NCBI RefSeq assembly: GCF_937616625.2
Contig: NC_065577.1
Coordinates: forward strand, 41,507,001 to 41,571,000
Direction: 5' to 3'
Source of the DNA: Mercurialis annua
Lineage: Eukaryota > Streptophyta > Magnoliopsida > Malpighiales > Euphorbiaceae
DNA length: 64,000 bases
The notes beneath the pieces were generated by a model that saw only the letters and a program-made list of their open reading frames with translations, did not search any database and was not told the DNA's origin. The translations under genes were made by a program, and so were the position numbers. Within the stretch, counting starts at the first letter, position 1. Each line of letters opens with the position of its first letter. This document shows positions 23,966 to 35,671 of the stretch, one piece after another.

Positions 23966-24110
23966 TGAAATATAGCTCAGATGATATAAGTGCTAGACAG
24001 CAACTTGTTAGGTCGTGAGTTTGATTTCTCCCACAAGCTTTCCCCAGCCTCCCCTCCCAAATCTAAAATCAAAATCAAGATTAACCTGGTTTAGCTATTG
24101 AAGAAGATGA
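23966..24110 (+). mobile_element. tRNA-derived SINE-like sequence
   Basis: TAGCTCAGATGATATAAGTG resembles an internal polymerase III A box and GGTCGTGAGTTTGATTTCTC, about 35 bp further on, resembles a B box. The spacing and wording are those of a tRNA-derived SINE head. The body runs into ctcccctcccaaatc; no A-tail or flanking duplication could be fixed. It does not fold as an intact tRNA. Confidence 0.45.
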
Positions 24111-24254
24111 ACTGCTTGCATGAGTAATGTAGTAGCAAAGACCAAGATGATTTAGTTGAAAATAATGATCAGTATTAACGGCACAATAAAATGATTTACT
24201 TAGGTCGATCAGAGAAAAAGAGGAGATAATAAAATATTCAGGGTAAAAAACAGT

Positions 24255-24585
24255 TTTCCTGAGTTAGCCGAAGCTTTAGCTGTCCGTTTGGGTCTCCAAC
24301 TTGCTGCTGATATCCAGTGCTCTCAGGTGATCATCGAGGCTGATGCGCTGGAGGTTATTTCTCGTCTCCAACAACCTGATCGTGCTATAGATAATGTGCA
24401 ACTTATCATCGATGACTGTTTAGCCTTAGCTACGAATCGCAATGTTGTTTTTTAACATGTTCGTAGAGAATGAAATCAAGTTGCTCATGCCCTTGCTAAA
24501 TGGGGTATTTTCTTCGGAAGAGATTGTAATTTTGACGGTGAACTTCCATTCCCGGTCAATGAACTCGTTTCTTCAATTCGTTAAT
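24255..24585 (+). pseudogene. RNase H-like domain remnant (LINE-type, RVT_3)
   Basis: A frame starting near ELAEALAVRLGLQLA resembles the RNase H-like domain at the end of plant non-LTR retrotransposons and their many derived fragments. Downstream marks are the acidic EADALEV and the closing HVRRE-NQVAHALAKW motif. Two in-frame stops (TAA after NVVF, TGA before NQVAH) break it, and no start, reverse transcriptase or upstream part is present. It is a dead fragment. Confidence 0.75.
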
Positions 24586-24614
24586 CAATAAATTTCTCTT
24601 TTCCTCTAAAAAAA

Positions 24615-24747
24615 ATGTCTATAGATAAATCTGAGACGGTTTAAGAAACAAACCCTATAAATTTCCGTTAATTTTAAAAATTGATAAATCAGAGACGGTT
24701 TTAAAGACCATCTCTCTTGTAAATTGTTGCCAAAGCTATGATTTGGT

Positions 24748-24753
<6 letters not shown>
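24615..24753 (-). mobile_element. CACTA-type transposon terminus
   Basis: On the minus strand the segment starts at 24753 with CACTACACCAAATCATAGC, a typical CACTA terminus, followed by subterminal repeats containing accgtctc (two copies plus an inverted one). The other end of the element is not recognisable nearby, so this is a truncated copy. Confidence 0.55.
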
Positions 24754-25064
<311 letters not shown>

Positions 25065-26004
25065 ATATATTACTACGAAATCCTCGCTTCGCTTCGGAAA
25101 AATAATAAAAAATTAATAAATACTCAAAATTTCACAAATAAATATTTTAATATGTTATATAAGAATTATTTTGCTGTTGGTTAGAAATAAATTTAAATTT
25201 TCATTGATAATTTAATTTTTCAATTAACATTTAATTAATTTTTTTTATTTTATTTTAGGAGATTGTCTTTATATATGAAAACGAGTTTATTTTACTTCAT
25301 AAAAGTTAAAAAGGGTCTGAATGTATTATTATAAATAATAAGTTTTGTAATTTGATTTAACATATTTATTCGGCGAACTACACACAATGCTCTATATTTT
25401 CTTCTTTAAATATTCGTTCTATATTAAGTTAGCAAAAATCTATTCATAATTTGTTTAAGCGTCATGGTTTTATACTTATTCATATTTAAAAAAAAAACAT
25501 TTAATAGTTAAATACGATGGCGAATTAAAAAAGATTTTGTAAGATTGAAAAAATATAAAAAAATATGTATTATCTTAATTTCATAAATGTATTATGATAA
25601 TAAAAGTTAATAAATAGAAAATTTAAGATAGACAAAACTATTCTATTAAAACAATTCAATTATTAGTATTAATTCAAAATAATAACAAAAGTAGTATTGC
25701 AAATCCATTTTAATTCCATAAATAAAAATATAAATTTTGTTATGCAAAGGATTGTGGTATTAGATCGGCATATTTAATAAACAATAAAAAAATATGGTGT
25801 TCATTATATACTTTTCTTTATGTTTGAACAAATTAATTAGTTGAAAAAATATATATGTTAAATTAAAAAAAATTAAATTAATATTAATAATATAACTAAA
25901 TTTCACTAATTCCGCTGAATTATTCAGTTAAAAAAAACATATCAAATAAATAAATTGAAAAGTAAAAGGAGAATTATGTTTAAATATCTACATTGGACAT
26001 GTTT
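25065..26004. other. AT-rich spacer
   Basis: Very AT-rich sequence with no gene, no terminal repeats and no recognisable element, apart from a short GC-richer word (tcctcgcttcgcttcgg) at 25081. Confidence 0.5.
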
Positions 26005-26014
26005 GTTTTTCTTT

Positions 26015-27414
26015 GAGTAAATGATTAATTTACCCCCTGAATTTAACACGAAGTATCAAATAAGCTCAGTCTCGCAAAACCGGATCAAATCACCCTAGAA
26101 TTATACAAAACTAGATCGGTTTCATCCTTTTGATAAAAAAAAGAGAGTGGGATTACATAATCTAAAAAAATAACTCTAATTAAATCTAATTAACTCCAAC
26201 TAATTTTAATTAATCTTAATTAAAATTTTAATTAATCTTAATTGTGATCTTTTTTTCCCTTTTTCCTAATTAACCTAACTAAACCTAATTAAACCCTAAT
26301 TAAACAGTAAACACCACAGTTAGACATAAACAGTTAACAACCACCATTACTGTAATTTTTTTTTGCCAAAGATAACAATATATAAATATATTAGAAAGGC
26401 TATCTCATGAAGATGATGAAACCCTCTTAAAATAAAAGAACTAAAAGTGGACTTCGCGGCTACTATTTGAGCCATCCAATTACACATTCATTTAACAAAT
26501 TAAATACCAATATGTGGATAATTTGTTAAACGAACGGTAGCAATTATAAATAATAAACATAAAATAAAAAATAAAAAATCAAACAAACAAACAAACAAAC
26601 TATCCAAACTAAGAATTCAAAATCAAAATTCAAAATTAAACTCAAAATCAAACAAACAAATTAAACAAAGAAAATGAGCCATCGATCCATCGAAGCAGCA
26701 GGAGCAGCAGCAACAACGGAGGGAATCGATGGCGGCGGCGAGTTTCTAAGGGAATCGGCGGCGACGACGAGTTTTCGAGGGAATCGGTGGCAGCAGCAAT
26801 AACAGAGCAGTTTCTTCCATGTCGAACCGTCACAACTAACAACGACCCATTTATGCTCTGAACTCACCGGTGCCGGCTATAAAGTCCGTTCTTCTAACCT
26901 CCGTCATGTGGCTCCGTCATGTGAAGAATCGGCGGTCTAGTGTAGGAATGGAAGACGAACCAAGAATGGTTCTGAGAAGCAGCGGTGACGGATTGAGGAG
27001 CAGCGGCGATGGGTTGGAGAAGAAGACGGCGGCGGGAATGGGTATGAAGAAGAAGAAGAAGACGGCGATGGATTATATTTTTTGGATAATGAATTAGGTT
27101 AGATTTGAATATGAAAAGGGTGAAAAGAGATCCTTCATCTTTTATTTAAAAATTAATTTGATTTGTTAAGTTTAAAAATATAGGAGATATATTTGATATT
27201 TTAAAATATTTTGATGTCAATTTAAAAAATAAAATGAAAATAAAGGATTGTTTTAAGTTTTTAACCATCTAAAACCGGAGAGTGTGAATGAGAGTGGGAA
27301 AGGGGGGGTGTTTGATACGTTTTTGCATAATTCTAGGGTGATTTAATCTATTTTTGTGAGGTTAGACTTATTTAATATCCGTGCCAAGTTCAGGGGTTTT
27401 TTTAACCTTCACTC
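26015..27414. mobile_element. Mutator-like element with GC-rich gene-like insert
   Basis: Terminal inverted repeats of about 105 bp (left GAGTAAATGATTAATTTACC, right end related) with the exact 10-bp duplication GTTTTTCTTT (26005-26014, 27415-27424). The middle (about 26650-27080) is far more GC-rich than the terminal parts and has repeated gaatcggcgg and agcagcgg words and a GAA tract. Open frames of 60-75 codons on both strands resemble nothing specific. The layout suits a Pack-MULE that picked up genic DNA, but no donor gene is recognised. Confidence 0.7.
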
Positions 27415-27424
27415 GTTTTTCTTT

Positions 27425-28309
27425 GCTATTTTATAATAAGGGGCAACTTCATTTTCAAGTCAAAAAAGACAAATAGCAACATGAAAGGAAAGAAAAAATA
27501 ATTATCATGTGATATATTTTATTATTTTTTTAAATAAGGACACTACAATTGAAATAGAGCAAAAAAAAAAACAAAAAGGTTATAAAAGAAAAAGACGTAA
27601 ACATATCTTTGAAATTCCATATGAGTCAAATTTTATAATAGTAATGAAGGAACTGAATGACACTGTTCACTTTTGATATTATAAATATAGACTAAATCTA
27701 TTTAAAGACACTTATATTATATTATTTTTATTTGAGAAATCATTGTACTATGTTTCTGATCTTCCAGTTTCTTTAATTACAAAGTTTTTAATTTTCAGAT
27801 TATCTTTTAGTTTTGTTCAATCTTTATACTTACAATTTTTTTATTCTTTAAGTCTTTAAAAAGGACCTGAAAAACAGAATTTTACCAAATACAGAGATCC
27901 AAACATAAATAATTTTGAAATAGGAGTCTGTTGAATAAAATTGGTAAAATACAAAGGATTTTTATATAAATTTTACCATAAATATATAAATACTCATCGG
28001 CGGGAGAATGGCTCGTTGATTTTATTATAACTCAATTGCTTCAAGCAATTCATCACTTAGAGTAACTCTTTATACTTTTACTTCTTTTCTATTGGCACAA
28101 CAATTATTTTAGCCATTATCATTCGTTCTCGTATTAATCTTGAATTGACAAAACTGCTAAACAAAATATTTTGGTTTTCTCCAATATCATAGCATAATAT
28201 AATTTTAGAATTAGTTTAGCTTATCTCTGATTTGGAAATCTCTTTGATTAAAAATTGCACTATCGTCTTAATATATTTATCTGGAAGTAAAATATTTTTT
28301 AATAACTAA
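27425..28309. other. Spacer ending in a dispersed repeat
   Basis: AT-rich. From about 28130 it enters a dispersed repeat (words ttttggttttctccaatatc, atcatagcata) that recurs near 20800-23340, 35570-36440 and 37190-37760. No gene is visible. Confidence 0.4.
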
Positions 28310-28936
28310 GGGCCTGTTTGGTTCAGCTGTTTCTTATAACTGGTGGCTGTTAGCTGTTGCTGATAGCTGTTAGCTGTTGGCTGGTAGCTGATAGCTGATA
28401 GACCATTAGTGTTTGGTGAGATTTAATTAGCTGTAGCTGTTTATATATAAAATGACCGTAAAGGGCATAATTTTTGTTTTTATATATTAAATTATGAATA
28501 TATTATATCATATATTATTTAATAAAAGTATTAATAATTATTTTTTTATAAGAAGCAATATTTAGTTTAAATTTATTTAGATATTTTTTTTTTATAAATC
28601 TGTAATAAATTTTTTAAAAAGTTATTAAATTATATTTATTTTAATATAAATAAAATAATTTTATATACTTTATAAATGATTAGAGTATTTAAAAATAATT
28701 TAAATAATTTTATATATAAAAAAATGATATATTCTAGTAAGGGTAATTTTGTCTAAATAATGAAACAGCTATCAGCTGTTGGCAAAAAGCTCCAAAATGG
28801 AGCTTTTCAAACAGCAGCTGTTGGAGGTTCAAAAAGCTCCAAAAAGCTCTGAAAAATTTCTCACCAAACACTTTGGTGGAGCTTTTTGAAAAGCAAAAGT
28901 CAAAAGCTCCACCAAAAAGCTGAACCAAACACCCTT
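28310..28936. mobile_element. MITE with AGCTG-rich termini, TAA target
   Basis: Inverted ends (GGGCCTGTTTGGTTCAGCT on the left, GGGTGTTTGGTTCAGCT from the right, after two divergent terminal bases) lie next to TAA on both sides (28307-28309, 28937-28939), suggesting a PIF/Harbinger-type element. Subterminal tagctgttagctg and aaaagctcc words are repeated. Length about 627 bp, no coding capacity. Confidence 0.6.
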
Positions 28937-29765
28937 TAAGAGAATTTTCAATTTAAACTAGCTTTAGGAAAATATTTTGGTTGAAAGTTGGTTCAGAATA
29001 ATGTTGGCTATTTATTTTTTAACATCACACAAAAATAATCTCACACTAAATTATACCTTCACAATATTGTTATGAACAAGTAGAAAATTATATAGTAATA
29101 ACATGACCCTAAATTAAACACTTCTTTTATGCTTATTTTAAAAGTTAAAATACAAATAAAAAATAAAATATCAATTATACAATAGCATATTGGATTTATT
29201 TTTGATTAAATCGGTCGGTTGTCAAGACAACCGTTTGCTCACCCATATTTTGATTCGTTTGCTTGAAGATCATAAATCTTAACCTTAAATTTCAACCTTA
29301 AAACTCTAAATTTCTAAACCTTAAAGTTAACACTTGTGTCTTCAGTTTGCTTAAGTAAAAAATAAACTCGAATAGAAACTTCTATGATTTGTTAAGCGAT
29401 TTTGGATATTTTATGATTTTGGAATATAATAAATGAATTTTTTAATTTTATTATATGATTTTAGATATTTTATATTTGTTGTAATGTAACGAATGGACTG
29501 CATCATTGCACGTCTACTACTAGACAATTGGCCTGGAAAGTTATTCTGAAAAGTAAAAGGAAAAGGACTTTGTTGTATCCATATTTCATTTGGATTCTTG
29601 ATTCCTTTTCATTTTTGGAAAATAAAATTTGATAAAATTTTCTATAACCTAATTACTAGTACTTATTAAATCAGGAAAATCTATGGTCTCTTGGGTCTAT
29701 ATATATCAGCTAGGAAGTACCATTAGGTATTATAAATTTTCTAGAGTAAAAAAGGCGAGAGATAT
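28937..29765. other. Upstream region of the CWC22-like gene
   Basis: Bases 28940-29290 continue the dispersed repeat split by the MITE at 28310-28936. TATATAT at 29698-29704, 62 bp before the ATG, is a plausible TATA box for the following gene. Confidence 0.45.
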
Positions 29766-31520
29766 ATGAGTAACATTGATAACATTATTTCTCGATCCGA
29801 GAAGTTCAGTTCACCACGCAGGATTATGAGCTATCCGTTAAACGACATGGTAAATAAAAGCAGCGAGGAGTATCAGAGACTAACGTGGGATGCTCTTCGT
29901 AAGAGCATCAACGGCCTGGTAAACAAGCTTAATGCTGCAAACATTAAGCATTTAATCCCCGAATTGTTCGCGGAAAATCTAGTTAGAGGCCGAGGTCTCT
30001 TTTGCCGAACATGTATGAAATCTCAGATGGCTTCTCCGGCTTTCACTGATGTATTTGCGGCTTTAGTTGCTGTTGTTAATACGAAATTCCCGCAAATTGG
30101 TGATCTTTTATTGCGCCGAGTTCTCTTACAGCTTAAAAGAGCTTATGTGCGCAACGACAAGCCCCAACTGCTGGCTGCTGTGAAGTTCGTTGCACATCTA
30201 GTTAACCAGTTGGTGGCTCATGAGATTCTTGCGCTCGAACTACTAACAGTCTTGCTCGAGAATCCCACGGATGATAGCATTGAAGTGGCGGTCTCTTTTG
30301 TTACGGAGTGTGGCTCTACTCTCCAAGATTTGTCACCGAAAGGTTTCTTCGGAGTCTTTGAGCGCTTCCGGGGGATTCTTCATGAAGGAGTCATTCATAA
30401 GCGCGTCCAATATATGGTTGAGAACCTCTTTGCCATCCGAAAAAGCAGATTTAAAGGGTACCCGGCTGTTCGTTCTGATCTAGACCTTGTGGAGCAGGAG
30501 GAGCAGGTAACTCATGAGATCTCACTCCAAGATGACAACATTGATCCTGAGGTCAACCTTGATATTTTCAAGGTCGATCCTGACTTTATTGAAAACGAGC
30601 TGAAGTATGAAAAATTAAAGAAAGACATCCTCGGCGAGGAATCTGATGAAGAAGAAGAAAAAATAGACGAAGTTGGTGATGATTATGATGAACAGCCGAT
30701 GCTAATACAAGACGAGACTGAAACTAATCTTGTCGATTTGCGGAGGACTGTTTACCTAACCATTATGGACAGTGTATCGTACGAGGAGTGTGGCCATAAG
30801 TTACTCAAGATCAAACTCGAGCCAGGGCAAGAGATGGTGATATGCAGTATGATTTTGGACTGCTGCAGCCAAGAGAAATTTTACAACCGTTTTTATGGTC
30901 TATTGGGGCAAAGGTTTTGCATGATCAAACAAGTATACAAGGACAGTTTTGAGGAGTGCTTCGTTCAGCAATATTCAATGATACATCGATTAGAAACAAA
31001 TAAGATACGAAATGTGGCAATGATGTTCGCCCATCTGCTTGCTACCGACGCTCTTTCTTGGCGTGTGTTATGCTACATATGCTTAAATGAAGATGACACG
31101 ACTTCCTCATCTCGTATTTTCCTCAAGTTTCTATTCCAGGAGTTGTCGGAACATCTTGGTATTTGTGGTTTGAATAAGCGCCTTACAGATCCTACTATGA
31201 GCAACTCTTTTCAGTCTATCTTCCCCAAGGATAATCCCAAGAACACACGCTTTGCTATCAACTTCTTTTCGTCCATCGGCCTTGGTGGGATCACTGAAGA
31301 TTTGCGCCGTTACTTGAAGAATATGCCGCAACTTATCATGCAACAGCAGAAACCTGACTCAGAATTTGGGGATAATGCTAGTTCATTAGAGTCAGAGAGT
31401 AGTAGCTCTGAATCCGATGCGGAATATGGCTCAGATTCTTCAAGTTCGAGTTCCGGCAATGCTAGAAAACGCAGTAAGAGTTGCAGCAATGTCAGGCACA
31501 ATAGAAGGAAGCTACACTAA
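29766..31520 (+). CDS. CWC22-like splicing factor, intronless and shortened
   Basis: CWC22 is a spliceosome component that binds eIF4A3 and delivers the exon-junction-complex core. The 584-residue protein has the MIF4G domain (about 38-230: YQRLTWDALRKSINGLVNK, VRGRGL, FPQIGDLLLRR, NDKPQL, RVQYMVENLF), an acidic linker (291-310), the MA3 domain (about 320-440: DLRRTVYLTIMDS, HRLETNKIRNVA), the NTRFAINFFSSIGLGG segment (493-508) and a Ser-rich tail. Typical CWC22 proteins are longer, with a basic RS-rich N-terminus and a long C-terminal RS tail; here only about 35 residues precede MIF4G and the tail stops at RRKLH. The frame is intact over one exon, which suggests a retrocopy or a naturally intronless paralogue. 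The open frame and its own TATA box argue for a live gene. Confidence 0.92.
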   Translation: MSNIDNIISRSEKFSSPRRIMSYPLNDMVNKSSEEYQRLTWDALRKSINGLVNKLNAANIKHLIPELFAENLVRGRGLFCRTCMKSQMASPAFTDVFAALVAVVNTKFPQIGDLLLRRVLLQLKRAYVRNDKPQLLAAVKFVAHLVNQLVAHEILALELLTVLLENPTDDSIEVAVSFVTECGSTLQDLSPKGFFGVFERFRGILHEGVIHKRVQYMVENLFAIRKSRFKGYPAVRSDLDLVEQEEQVTHEISLQDDNIDPEVNLDIFKVDPDFIENELKYEKLKKDILGEESDEEEEKIDEVGDDYDEQPMLIQDETETNLVDLRRTVYLTIMDSVSYEECGHKLLKIKLEPGQEMVICSMILDCCSQEKFYNRFYGLLGQRFCMIKQVYKDSFEECFVQQYSMIHRLETNKIRNVAMMFAHLLATDALSWRVLCYICLNEDDTTSSSRIFLKFLFQELSEHLGICGLNKRLTDPTMSNSFQSIFPKDNPKNTRFAINFFSSIGLGGITEDLRRYLKNMPQLIMQQQKPDSEFGDNASSLESESSSSESDAEYGSDSSSSSSGNARKRSKSCSNVRHNRRKLH

Positions 31521-32162
31521 AGAAATATGATGTATTGCATACTTCCTTTTTTTTTCCGTATGTATTGCATACTTCAAAGATTAAATTTTGACACAGTACA
31601 TAGTAAATGTTAAAATTATGGAATTTATAGATAATTAGACCATTTAAAATAATTTCGGCTAAATTTATACATTATAAAAATTATATATTTTAGTATGAGC
31701 AGTTTTATTTGAATAATTAATAAAATTAAAACAACTATATAAAAAATGGTGCTTATTATATAAAAGTTATTTGAATTTAAAAAAAAAAAGCTAACAACAG
31801 ATCACATATTAAATTTTTTTATCGATATAATATTTTTTTAATTAAATTGAGGATTTATACACGTATAGTTTGTGTAGTAAATAATTACTTTAAAATTGTC
31901 TCGTGTGATTCGGATGATTAAAAAAATTAATTTTTGGTGATATCTAAAAATAAAAAAATATTGGGTATTCTTTTTGTAATAAATTGATAGTTTAATAACC
32001 TTTTCGAAATAAGTCAAAGTCTGGTATCCTTTTTGTAACAAATCGAAAATTGAGTAACCTTTTTGAAATAAAACATCCTTTAGTAACCTTTTTGAAATAA
32101 ATTGATAGTTCGGTAGCCAATAAAGTATTTAACCCGTTTACGGGAAAAAGGCGAACTGATGA
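31521..32162. other. Spacer with degenerate short repeats
   Basis: Bases 31970-32110 hold four imperfect copies of a 25-30 bp unit containing ataacctttttgaaataa followed by ttgatagtt. The rest is AT-rich and featureless; the 3' untranslated region of the CWC22-like gene must lie at its start. Confidence 0.45.
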
Positions 32163-32171
32163 TATATTAAA

Positions 32172-32785
32172 GGCTTAATTTCTTAAAAAAACCCCACCTT
32201 GCACTTTTTCTTCGTTTATACCCTGATCTTGTAAAAACACCATTTGTACACAATTTTGAGTTTTTATGTTTTATCCCTACCCAAAAGCATTAAATTGTAC
32301 TCTTTTCATTTGGAAAAGAGTTTAAAACATATTTTTTTCTATTTTTAAAAATAAAAATAAATCCTTAAACTTAAAAAATAATCAAATACATCCAAATAAT
32401 TAATTAATTCTTTTAATTTTATAAAATAATAAAAAAATTATTATTATTTTAAATTTTTTTGTCGGAAACATTTTTTTTTAAAATTTAAAAATTTAAAAAA
32501 AATTCGGAAATATTTTTTAAAAAAATAAAAAAAATTAAAATTATTTTTAATTTTTTGAAGAAAATGGTATTTTTGTACTATTAATAACATTAATATCTAA
32601 ATAGTATATAAGTTAAAAATAAAGGATTGTTTTAAACTCTTTTTCAAATGAAAAGAGTATAATTTAATGCTTTTGGGTAGAGATGAAACATAAAAACTCA
32701 AAATTGGGTACAAGTGGTGTTTTTATAAGGTCAGGGTATAAACGAAAAAAAAATATAAGATGGAGTTTTTTTAAAGAATTAAGCC
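32172..32785. mobile_element. Mutator-like MITE, GGCTTAATT family
   Basis: Terminal inverted repeats of about 150 bp (left GGCTTAATTTCTTAAAAAAA, right end related) flanked by the exact 9-bp duplication TATATTAAA (32163-32171, 32786-32794). The termini resemble those of the element at 56459-57486, so the two belong to one family. Interior very AT-rich, 614 bp in total. Confidence 0.8.
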
Positions 32786-32794
32786 TATATTAAA

Positions 32795-33294
32795 AGATAG
32801 TTATAACCTTTACAAATTCTAAGTATCAAATTTTTGAAATAAAGAGCCTGAGATTATAGATTCAGTTTGAGTTTTATATGTTTTAATATTTTGTTAATTT
32901 GGTTTTTATTAATTTGGCAGATTTGGCTAAAGAAATGAACAAAGCTACACGGTTAATTTAATTTTGATGTCGGTTTAAATTGATTTATCAGCCTAAAATG
33001 TTTTTGTTTAGTCTATTCTTAATTTCTTAGTAATGTTCTATACATTAATAGCGAAAATCAATCTAGGGTTTAGCCAACTGATTTTTAAAATATTAATGCT
33101 ACCAACTCTTACTTCATATTGGATTTTAGAAACAATATGTGTATTAGAAATTTAGTAGTTCAGTATTCCATTTGTTTTATTTTGGTAACCAACTTTTAGT
33201 ACTTTCCTAAACCTGTTTTACAGTATTTTTCCTAAAATTTAAAAAGTTCCTCTCTAGTTATGAGCAAATTTAAAGGTGAAACAGTCAATTATTA
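32795..33294 (+). repeat. Segment duplicated on both sides of the F-box gene
   Basis: About 32930-33170 reappears in the same orientation at about 35330-35510 (shared words cagcctaaaa, tacattaatagc, aatgctaccaa, cttacttcrtattggatttta). The duplication points to a local tandem duplication that included this locus. No gene lies in this stretch. Confidence 0.6.
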
Positions 33295-33303
33295 AATAAA
33301 ATT

Positions 33304-33552
33304 GGTTTAAATACATCAAAAATCATCAATTTTCGCGTGTTTTTGGTATTTAACACGAACTTTTAATTTTGGCTAAAAATACATGAAGTATCAAATTTTT
33401 GCACATCAGTTTTTGCTGTTTTATGTCCAAAATGGTGCTCGTGCTATTATTGTAAAAATAAGATAGCTCGTATATTTTTATGCCAAAATTAAAAGTTCGT
33501 GTTAAATAATAAAAATACGCGATAGTTTGTGATTTTTGGAGCAATTTAAGCC
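33304..33552. mobile_element. Mutator-like foldback MITE, 249 bp
   Basis: Nearly the whole element is an inverted repeat (left GGTTTAAATACATC, right GGCTTAAATTGCTC; shared inner word aacacgaacttttaattttgg), flanked by the 9-bp duplication AATAAAATT (33295-33303, 33553-33561). It lies about 195 bp upstream of the F-box ATG. Confidence 0.8.
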
Positions 33553-33691
33553 AATAAAATTCTATTTAGAAAAGGAGAGTATTAGAGAGTTTTAGGGAAG
33601 GTAAAACTTGGATGGAAATTCTGTGCTTAACCATCTTCTTATTTATCGGCAAACATACCAAAGACAAAAAAAAGTTGGAGTCCTTTTATTC

Positions 33692-33700
33692 TATATATAT
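33692..33700 (+). promoter_or_regulatory. TATA box of the F-box gene
   Basis: TATATATAT, 48 bp before the ATG at 33748. It overlaps the upstream end of the open frame, which shows that the frame's non-ATG extension is not coding. Confidence 0.55.
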
Positions 33701-33747
33701 TGAATAGCATAATTATAGAGAAAAAAACAATATCAGAAGAATCAAAG

Positions 33748-34764
33748 ATGAATTTAGATAGGCAATGTAGTTGGTCTGATCTACCAATTGACATCATAGC
33801 TTCAATTATCGAACTTCTAAAAGCTCGAATCGACATTATTCGTGTCGGAAGCGTTTGTCAATCATGGCGAAACTCAGTAGCCTATTATCGTAGCAGTGCG
33901 AAGGGTAATGTTATTAGCCCTCTCGAGCTCCCTGTCCATGATTCTCTTCAAAAATACTGTAATTATGGAATCAAGATTCCTAAATTCTTGAACTTTTACG
34001 TAACGATTACCTATATTGTTAAACCAACTTGTAAAGGTACTAAAAGTTTCTTGGTTGAAGTTGATCATCATCACTTAGGGCAACACAAAGCACGCCTTTT
34101 ACGCCGCGTCAGGCGAAAGTTCAAGAAGGATATTATTTTTCATCGTAATGAGGTGGTTGATTCAAGAAATTATCATGTATCGGAAGTATGCAAAAGACAC
34201 ACACTCAAACATTTTTCTGATCGGAGTTCTGAAAGAATGACTAGTTTGTTCCAGAAAGTGATTGTTTATCCGGATAACGATCGGACTAGTAAAGAAGACT
34301 GTGTGGTGTTTGCAATCACAGAAGGATATTTGATTTACTGTAAATTTGGAGATTGGGATTGGAAGAAGATGAACGGAAAAAGTTGGGAGTTCGAAGATAT
34401 AATTGTTTATAACGGGCGAGTGTATGCTGTTGATTTCCAGAGTCGTCTTTGGGTTATTTGTTTTTCATCATCATCAGATTATTTTATGAACTCTGTATGT
34501 GATCAGTTAATCGGTGAGCGTTTACAGAGGAATTATTTGGTGGAGTCTTGTGGAGATCTTTATCTATTGGTATCAACGGTTTTTCATCAAGAAATCAAAA
34601 TTTATAAACTGAAAGATTATAAATATTGGGATTTAGTACCAAGCATTAATGATCGGATTTTTTTCATTGATGATCCCGATAATTCTCCGTATAGTTCTTC
34701 ATTCTCGATTTCAACCAAATATTATCCGAATCTAAATAGAAGTGTATATTGCACTCGAACATAG
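33748..34764 (+). CDS. F-box protein with DUF295-like C-terminal region
   Basis: Probable substrate-recognition subunit of an SCF ubiquitin ligase, 338 residues, single exon. The F-box is at about 9-47 (WSDLPIDIIASIIELL, then VGSVCQSWRNSV). The rest has the loose beta-propeller style of DUF295 proteins (KVIVYP, CVVFAITEGYLIYCKFGDWDWKKM, WEFEDIIVYNGRVYAVD, LWVICF, YLVESCGDLYLLV, IKIYKL). The usual closing segment of DUF295 proteins, with its NCIYF-type strand and final acidic residues, is reduced to SVYCTRT before the stop, so the C-terminus may be truncated. The family is rapidly evolving and substrates cannot be inferred. Flanking segments are duplicated, in line with local F-box expansion. 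Confidence 0.82.
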   Translation: MNLDRQCSWSDLPIDIIASIIELLKARIDIIRVGSVCQSWRNSVAYYRSSAKGNVISPLELPVHDSLQKYCNYGIKIPKFLNFYVTITYIVKPTCKGTKSFLVEVDHHHLGQHKARLLRRVRRKFKKDIIFHRNEVVDSRNYHVSEVCKRHTLKHFSDRSSERMTSLFQKVIVYPDNDRTSKEDCVVFAITEGYLIYCKFGDWDWKKMNGKSWEFEDIIVYNGRVYAVDFQSRLWVICFSSSSDYFMNSVCDQLIGERLQRNYLVESCGDLYLLVSTVFHQEIKIYKLKDYKYWDLVPSINDRIFFIDDPDNSPYSSSFSISTKYYPNLNRSVYCTRT

Positions 34765-35671
34765 GCGACTAAAAATTATATCCGTCCGTCCGGTTAGTAC
34801 GAAAAACTTATCCCTGGCTATGCCACTTACGGGAATAATTTGCACTCTAAAGCATTCTCATGTTGTTACTTTAATTTTGCCAGCTCTTTTAGATTGCAAT
34901 TTTGTTTAACATGTCTAATTGTAACTTTAAGTGTGCTAAACTCTTGAATATTGGAGCATTTTCTTTGCTATTTCTCATGCCTCTTTTATAGTCTTGTACA
35001 ATTGTGATTTATTTCTTTTGAGTAAATAATACATGCAAATTTTGGAGACTTATCTGGAAGTCTGAAAACCCAACAATACTGCAGATTCTTAGCCATGCTC
35101 ATATCCGGAATACGACATTCAATTACTCCACGTGTCATGTATTTAATGGATGGTCTATAATTCTACGTGTCGAACTAAATTCACACAAGTATATATTGAT
35201 GTCGGTTTTAATTTGCTCACCCATACTGTCATTTGTGCAAGTTAAATAATACTAATATATTGTCTATTCATTTCTCATATGACTGCAAATGTATAAAAGC
35301 TCATTGGAATCTAATAAACACATCAATAAAAAATTGATTTATTCAGCCTAAAACGTTTTTGTTTATTCTATTCTTACTAATGTTTCATACATTAATAGCA
35401 AAAGTCAATCTTTAAGTTTAGCCAACAGATTTTTAGAATAATAATGCTACCAAATCTTACTTCGTATTGGATTTTAAAATCAAAATCTGTGTATTAGTAA
35501 TTTAGTAGTACTTTTTTCTGATTAATATAAAGTCAAGCAGCTACTTAATTAATTTAGCTTAGCTCACTTAAAAAATCATTGATTAAGAATTATTTTTCTT
35601 TGTTGATTTTAAACTTGCTTTATAAAACGTTTTTGTTAAAAGTAAGTTCAAAATAATAGTAGTATTTGTTA
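34765..35671. other. Spacer with duplicated segments
   Basis: Contains the second copy (about 35330-35510) of the segment lying upstream of the F-box gene, and from about 35570 the start of the dispersed repeat also found near 20800, 28130 and 37190. No gene is seen. Confidence 0.45.

Noticed and set aside
33700..33747. Upstream extension of the F-box frame
   Set aside because: It begins at a non-ATG codon inside the TATA box; the first ATG is 33748.
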